From assembly GCA_032207245.1 (NCBI GenBank), contig CM063502.1, forward strand, positions 48,849,404-48,913,403: a DNA stretch of 64,000 bases. Reading direction: 5' to 3'. The position numbers and the translations under genes are program-made. Below are positions 59,237-64,000 of this stretch, one piece after another; positions within the stretch are counted from its first letter, which is position 1, and each line of letters starts with the position of its first letter. This DNA is from Pardosa pseudoannulata (lineage: Eukaryota > Arthropoda > Arachnida > Araneae > Lycosidae). Under the pieces are notes generated by a model. The model had not been told where the DNA came from. It did no database searches and saw only the letters and a list, made by a program, of their open reading frames with translations.

Positions 59237-59660
59237 GTAATAAGACGGATTTTACGACGGGTGGTTGCAGTCATGGCCCATAAAAATGACACCGTTATAG
59301 CTAGAGACGTATATTAAGATAACGTTGGAGGACGAGTTCCCACTTCATCATAGGGACAGGTCAAACTGAGGGGTCGGCTAGCATGAAGTTTTATGTAAAA
59401 AGGCCTACAACACCTGGTCAACATCTGTGGAAAAATCTCTAGAAAAATCTGCCTCTGACAGTGTGCATCTCCATTTTGTTTGGAAATTTCCTAAATTGTC
59501 CGCTAGGGCAATGTAGAGTTATAATTGGTCAGACCCATTCTCTGAGGGCGTAAACTGTAGCCCTAGTGATCAATTTAGGTTAGGGGTTAAAAAGGGGGAA
59601 TGCAAAAGGACGTGGGAATTTTTAGCCCTTGACTTCAGATTTGAAAACCCCTGAGAATTT
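59235..59660. other. Less AT-rich segment, unclassified
   Basis: GACGGGTGGTTGCAGTCATG and GACCCATTCTCTGAGGGCG stand out by composition. No frame or terminal repeat was recognised. It may be an old repeat. Confidence 0.3.
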
Positions 59661-59664
59661 TCCT

Positions 59665-59824
<160 letters not shown>

Positions 59825-59969
59825 TCAAGATAAAAGGTTAGTTATAGGGTTTCACCCTATATCTAACCAGGTTCTAGATCACAAATAGTCTTGCCCCTTT
59901 TTTTAATATGCTCTATTAAGGGTAACCAGGGATAAAAGACTATTTAGATGGCATTTTAACATCACGAAA

Positions 59970-60151
59970 TGCCAAACATGGCCGAATGGTAGAGCGCTGC
60001 TCTTCGGAACCGGAGTTCACGTGGTCGAATCCCACTATGGCATGGATGTTCGTAGCCGTTCGGAATCGGCTTTAAACAGTAGGTCCCGGTCTCATTAGCT
60101 CTCATGACCAAAACTGTATACCGTAGTGCTCCAAACCAAATCAAATCTTAA
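59970..60151 (+). mobile_element. Family A SINE, full length, with target duplication
   Basis: A box TGGCCGAATGGTAGAGCGCT, B-box region GAGTTCACGTGGTCGAATCC, body CGTAGCCGTTCGGAATCGGC, tail GTGCTCCAAACCAAATCAAA. AACATCACGAAA flanks it at 59958-59969 and 60152-60163. Confidence 0.92.
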
Positions 60152-60189
60152 AACATCACGAAACCAAATAAGACTAACTTCAATATTCA

Positions 60190-61420
60190 CATCTGACAAC
60201 TTTTCAGATGATTAAGATTTCCTCTTATACTAAGGATCAGCTTAAATCTGAAGTTTAGTATAAGTGTTACAGATTCTAATTAGTAAAATCTCTAATCACA
60301 GCTACAGATCTTAGCTTTAGATCGTAATCAGTATAATTCATGTTAGTATAGCCTAAATGTAGGATGAGAGTAGAAGATAATTAACAAATTAAGATAAATA
60401 AAAAAACTTTCCTATATTTTCTTTCCCTTCAATAATTAAATTCTTTTAAAATCAATACTTTAAAAAATTATTTAATTCCGTTTTCTTTATATAAAAACAA
60501 TAAAAAATATTAACAGATTTCAACACGGAAGATGAGTGTGAGAGATTGAATATATTCTTATGTATTCATTAGATGTAAATTGTAAATATAATGCAATGTA
60601 ATTGTTAATATGATGTCAATTAGATGTATTGAGTTCTGTTCATCGATAGTAGATTAAAATTTCACTCGGAAATAAATTATTAAATTTCTTTTAAATGTAG
60701 ATATTTTAAACTGAATAATTTGTCAAATTTAGATACTTTTAGGTGTTCCTTGTACATAAAAATAGTGGCTGATTTGAGAAAACTTTTCGAAAATTAAATT
60801 TTCCTTTTTACCTTTTTAACAAAAGTATTTTCAGTGTAAAAATGTTACTATATATCGACTACAATAAAAAAGTTTGTAACTTTTATAATTAGATTATTAT
60901 ATACATGTAGCAGCTAAATACGACTTTATATATGGCAGCTGCAAAAAGTGCCCATTTTCATCCAGCTTTAGCCATTACTGGGTTTTTTCAAACTTACTAG
61001 ATTGCCCATAAGTGTGCGCACTGCATTATACACATGAGATTATGCCTTTATCAAATTCAATCAAATTTGTGTCATTGATGTTTTTGCTGTGGAATTATGT
61101 TTATATTTTGGAAAGACCTAAAAGCAATGCAGACCAGTATTTTAGAAATGTATGACATTTCAGGAAATCACGAGTCTAGAAACTAAAAGAACTTAATCTT
61201 TTCTATATGAGTATTAAAGGTGGGTGCACAGACAGCCATTCATTATGGATACGTAGACTAGAAATTGGGGTGCTTTCAAATTTAAACTCAGTTTAAAGTA
61301 CACGCGATGAGTTGAAGAAATTTAATTTTTTATTTTAAGTTACCCATCACAAGTTATCCACAAAGTCGAGATATTTGGAATATACTAGTTGTAGTTCTAA
61401 CAAGTATGCCCACATTTAAT
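60190..61420. other. Intergenic, nothing firm
   Basis: A short inverted repeat (CTTATACTAA at 60223-60232 with TTAGTATAAG at 60255-60264) is present. No gene found. Confidence 0.35.
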
Positions 61421-61424
61421 ACAA

Positions 61425-62270
61425 TGCTTCTTTAGAATACAGTGCTAAGGCCCGTATTGCTATATATTGCTCCGGTCTGTGGCTTTACGGCGATCACTCA
61501 CATTCAAAAATTGCAGACAGCTCAGAACAACACATTCCGTATCATTCTTAACACATGGCGTGCGAGTACATTGTACCGGGAGTGGGCGTTTTGCTCGTAA
61601 ATTTAGTTATTCAGTTAAATCTCAATAGATCGAAAATTATTTAATTTTTTAACCAACTTTTCTTATTTTATATTGAAATATATAAACGAATATATAAATA
61701 GAAATATATAAATAACAACCATAAGATTTTTGTAAACAAAAAAATATATTTTTAGTGGATAAATTTATAATAGTATCGTAAATATGAAAAATCAAATAGA
61801 AATAGTAGTATATAGTTTTAATTTTTTCGAATTATGTTATATATAAACATTTTTACATTATAAAAAAATGAAAGAATAGAATATCCGGCATCGTTTTCCT
61901 GTTTATACCGTTATTTTTGTACTCACAAAGAAACCATGTTGTTACACTAACCAGTACTAGCACGTGGCCCGCTCTCAAATATCAATCTTCAGAAAACGTA
62001 CTAGTACGTGTCCTGCATACAATGTGTTAATACCCCACGGTACTTAACGAATATTATAATTCACAGCAACACTTAAGGAAGTCCCAATAAGAGAAGTAAA
62101 TAAAAATTTAGCTTTAGACTTTTTTAGTAGGATTTTTATTGTTAACAACAAAGAGCTAATGAACCTGTCTGATTATGACATTGCAATCAATTTTCGTAGA
62201 CCTAAAACCACTACCACACTTTCATCAAATCCACAGCAAGGTCTTTGTAAAGGGAATAATAAAAAAAGTT
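61425..62270 (+). pseudogene. Jockey/CR1-like LINE ORF2 C-terminal fragment, split by a MITE
   Basis: Before the insertion the frame reads TVLRPVLLYIAPVCGFTAIT, then HIQKLQTAQNNTFRIIL, the conserved end of jockey/CR1-type reverse transcriptase (family: RPVLLYGAPVWG...KLQ..QN..LR.I). After the insertion it continues TPRYLTNIIIHSN. Then, after a frameshift, LKEVPIREVNKNLALDFFSR is followed by SDYDIAINFRRPK. Only the RT C-terminus is present. The N-terminal EN and RT core are missing, so it is a 5'-truncated, decayed copy. Confidence 0.85.
61552..62026 (+). mobile_element. TTAA-family MITE inside the LINE, 475 bp
   Basis: It is flanked by TTAA at 61548-61551 and 62027-62030. The ends are CACATGGCGTGCGAGTACAT and, reverse-complemented, CACATTGTATGCAGGACACG, an imperfect terminal inverted repeat. 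The reading frame of the LINE is continuous if the element and one TTAA are left out, which fixes the boundaries. It has no ORF. A second copy lies at 26564-26938 on the opposite strand. Confidence 0.88.
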
Positions 62271-62352
62271 AAAAAACCTATGAGAACTAAACTAATATTT
62301 TACAATTTCTGTACTTATATATTATCTGTTATTATGTAAAAAGTGGAACACA

Positions 62353-62355
<3 letters not shown>

Positions 62356-62420
<65 letters not shown>
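62356..62420. repeat. (TA)n microsatellite
   Basis: Pure TA repeat. Confidence 0.95.
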
Positions 62421-62423
<3 letters not shown>

Positions 62424-62890
62424 TATATAATTAATCCTCAATTGTATGTATTATAAAATTGTCTTGTATATGTGCTCTTTTATTTTATTCTTAAACTTGA
62501 GTCAGTAGCAGTATTTTTAATATGGCCACATATTTAAATGTACATCGGCTCCGAGTTTGCCTTAAGATACATTGCTCCTTTCTCATACGTCTACATCTAT
62601 ATTTACGTCTAGTCCTAATAAGTATTTTAACTCTAAACTTTTATTGGGATTTAAAAGTTATATCTTTCATTACAGTCTTTTCTTTATTGGAAATGTCACA
62701 TTTTAGGGATTACTATGCACAACTCTACTGAATCATAAATTTTCTCCTTATTTTAGAAAGATATTTTGCACATTTATTGCAAACTAAAACATTCAGTTTA
62801 TAACTAAGCTTATTTTTATTAATTGTTTGTAGCATTAAGGCTGTTGATAAACGTTCAACTCAGTTATAATTTTTTGGCATTTACAAGATT

Positions 62891-63053
62891 TTGGTTTGGT
62901 TAAGAGCACTACAGTCACGAGAGCTAATGAGACCGTGTCTTACTGCTTAAAGCCGACCCCAAATGGCTAAGAACAATGATGCCAGCAGCGGAATACGAAC
63001 CCGTGGTCTCCGATACCGAATAACAGCGATTTACCATTCAGCCATCGTCCGGT
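62891..63053 (-). mobile_element. Family A SINE, minus strand
   Basis: The plus strand carries the complement of the tail (TTTGGTTTGGTTAAGAGCAC), body (CTTAAAGCCGACCCCAAATG) and head (TTACCATTCAGCCATCG). Confidence 0.8.
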
Positions 63054-63161
63054 ATAGCGTATACTAGAAATGAGATTAACTAGTATTTCACTAGTAATCG
63101 TATGAATTTAACTGTCTCTTCCTCTTCTTTTGCAAATTGAACTTTTGGATGCTGTTTTTAG

Positions 63162-63299
63162 AGAGCCTCTAGAACATAGGTGGGTCCAAGATGAAATTTT
63201 CAAAATGTCTCCCGGGCCGAAGGGACTATACAGCGTACGCTGTGCACACACGAATGTTTTGGGTGGAGTTTTACAGGAACTTGCAAAAGTATAATTCAT
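63162..63299 (+). CDS. Exon-like island of an unidentified gene
   Basis: A pyrimidine-rich stretch (TGTCTCTTCCTCTTCTTTTG) and GCTGTTTTTAG at 63161 form a plausible splice acceptor. They are followed by an open frame reading EPLEHRWVQDEIFKMSPGPK, then GLYSVRCAHTNVLGGVLQEL and AKV-stop. Base composition rises clearly above the flanks, as for a real exon. AAAAGTATAA near the end could be a weak donor. The last part (G-L-Y-S-V-R-C-A...LQEL) loosely resembles the end of an IRS-type PTB domain, but this is too short to claim. No partner exon was found in the window. Confidence 0.35.
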
Positions 63300-64000
63300 T
63301 ACGATGCTTTAATATTTATAATATATCACTATGTTTTTAACAGAAAGAAAGATCAGCTTTTTAAAAAAAATATTTACACACTGCTATCGAAATCGTATTT
63401 CCTCTTCAAAGGAGGGAGTGCGTATTAAAATGCAAAGATTTTCTTTCTCTAAATTGACATTTGGGAGAGTAATAAAAATCAATAAAAATAAATAAATGAA
63501 AATAAAAGTGAATGAATAAAATGCAAAATAAATTAAAAGAGATGTTACACGGTAGCAACTCGTAAGAAGTTGATTTTTTTTACAGTGTGTAATAATTGAA
63601 TTTTCTGACAGTCAGAATAATTCTTTACGCAATATTTGCTAAATGCAATACATGCACCGAAAGAACAGGGATGAGAAAAGTGATTAAAACACATATTTAA
63701 ATGCACACAAAATAAGCCATAGTTTGTAGTTGGAATATTTTTATCTACAGACATTGGAATATTCTTCATTGTCTGTCATCAAAGAAGTGTTCAAATCTAC
63801 AATATTAACAATTACAGTGTAATAACTGTGATTGAGCATTTTTATTTTATCAAGTTTCCTTGCGAATACCGCATCAGTTCTAATACCTCCTTTTGTTAAA
63901 GGAAATGAGAATAAGCTAAATGAAAATTATTATTATTATTATTATTTGAAAAACTCAAGTAATGATGCCTCTCCTGGAAATTTGCATTAAATTCCCCTAA
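63300..64000. other. Right edge, nothing recognised
   Basis: AT-rich with A-rich AATAAA-type runs near 63480-63530 and a (TTA)n run near 63930. No gene or element called. Confidence 0.35.

Overview
This is animal nuclear DNA. It is strongly AT-rich, gene-poor and intron-rich, with long (TA)n tracts, many tRNA-derived SINEs and several transposon superfamilies. The left end holds the 5' end of VPS13B, read on the minus strand. Its arthropod-like protein and the repeat content suggest an arthropod, plausibly a spider or other arachnid. The lineage is an inference and cannot be proved from the window.

Layout. 0-2 kb: the first two coding exons of VPS13B (minus strand, running off the left edge), with a diverged copy of the start-codon region just upstream. 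4-7.2 kb: a decayed hAT-like element carrying a SINE, a pogo/Tigger-like element with a broken transposase, and an old tandem duplication. 7.4-13 kb: one almost complete Ty3/gypsy LTR retrotransposon on the minus strand. Its two LTRs are nearly identical, but pol has a stop in RT, a mutated RT active site and a frameshift before integrase. A perfect 72-bp palindrome sits 8 bp outside its 5' LTR. 13-39 kb: intergenic DNA made of SINE copies, MITEs, mariner relics and diverged duplications.

39.2-47 kb: the second convincing host gene, on the plus strand. It has a TATA box, a short first exon ending exactly at ATG, a roughly 7.2-kb intron, and a second exon encoding a signal peptide and a secreted His/Asp/Glu-rich protein with a basic C-terminal tail and a polyadenylation signal. 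47-64 kb: repeat-rich DNA with very long (TA)n and (CA)n(TA)n tracts, a jockey/CR1-like LINE fragment split by a TTAA-flanked MITE, and one unidentified exon-like island near 63.2 kb.

Two tRNA-derived SINE families dominate. Family A is about 175 bp, with a tRNA-like head and a conserved tail ending in CTCCAAACCAAAC. Family B is about 350-400 bp, with a head resembling GTAGCTCAGTTGGTAAAGGC. Two family B copies and one LINE fragment were interrupted by DNA transposons, and the uninterrupted paralogues or the LINE reading frame give empty sites that define those insertions. No rRNA gene, CRISPR array, prokaryotic operon or functional tRNA was seen.
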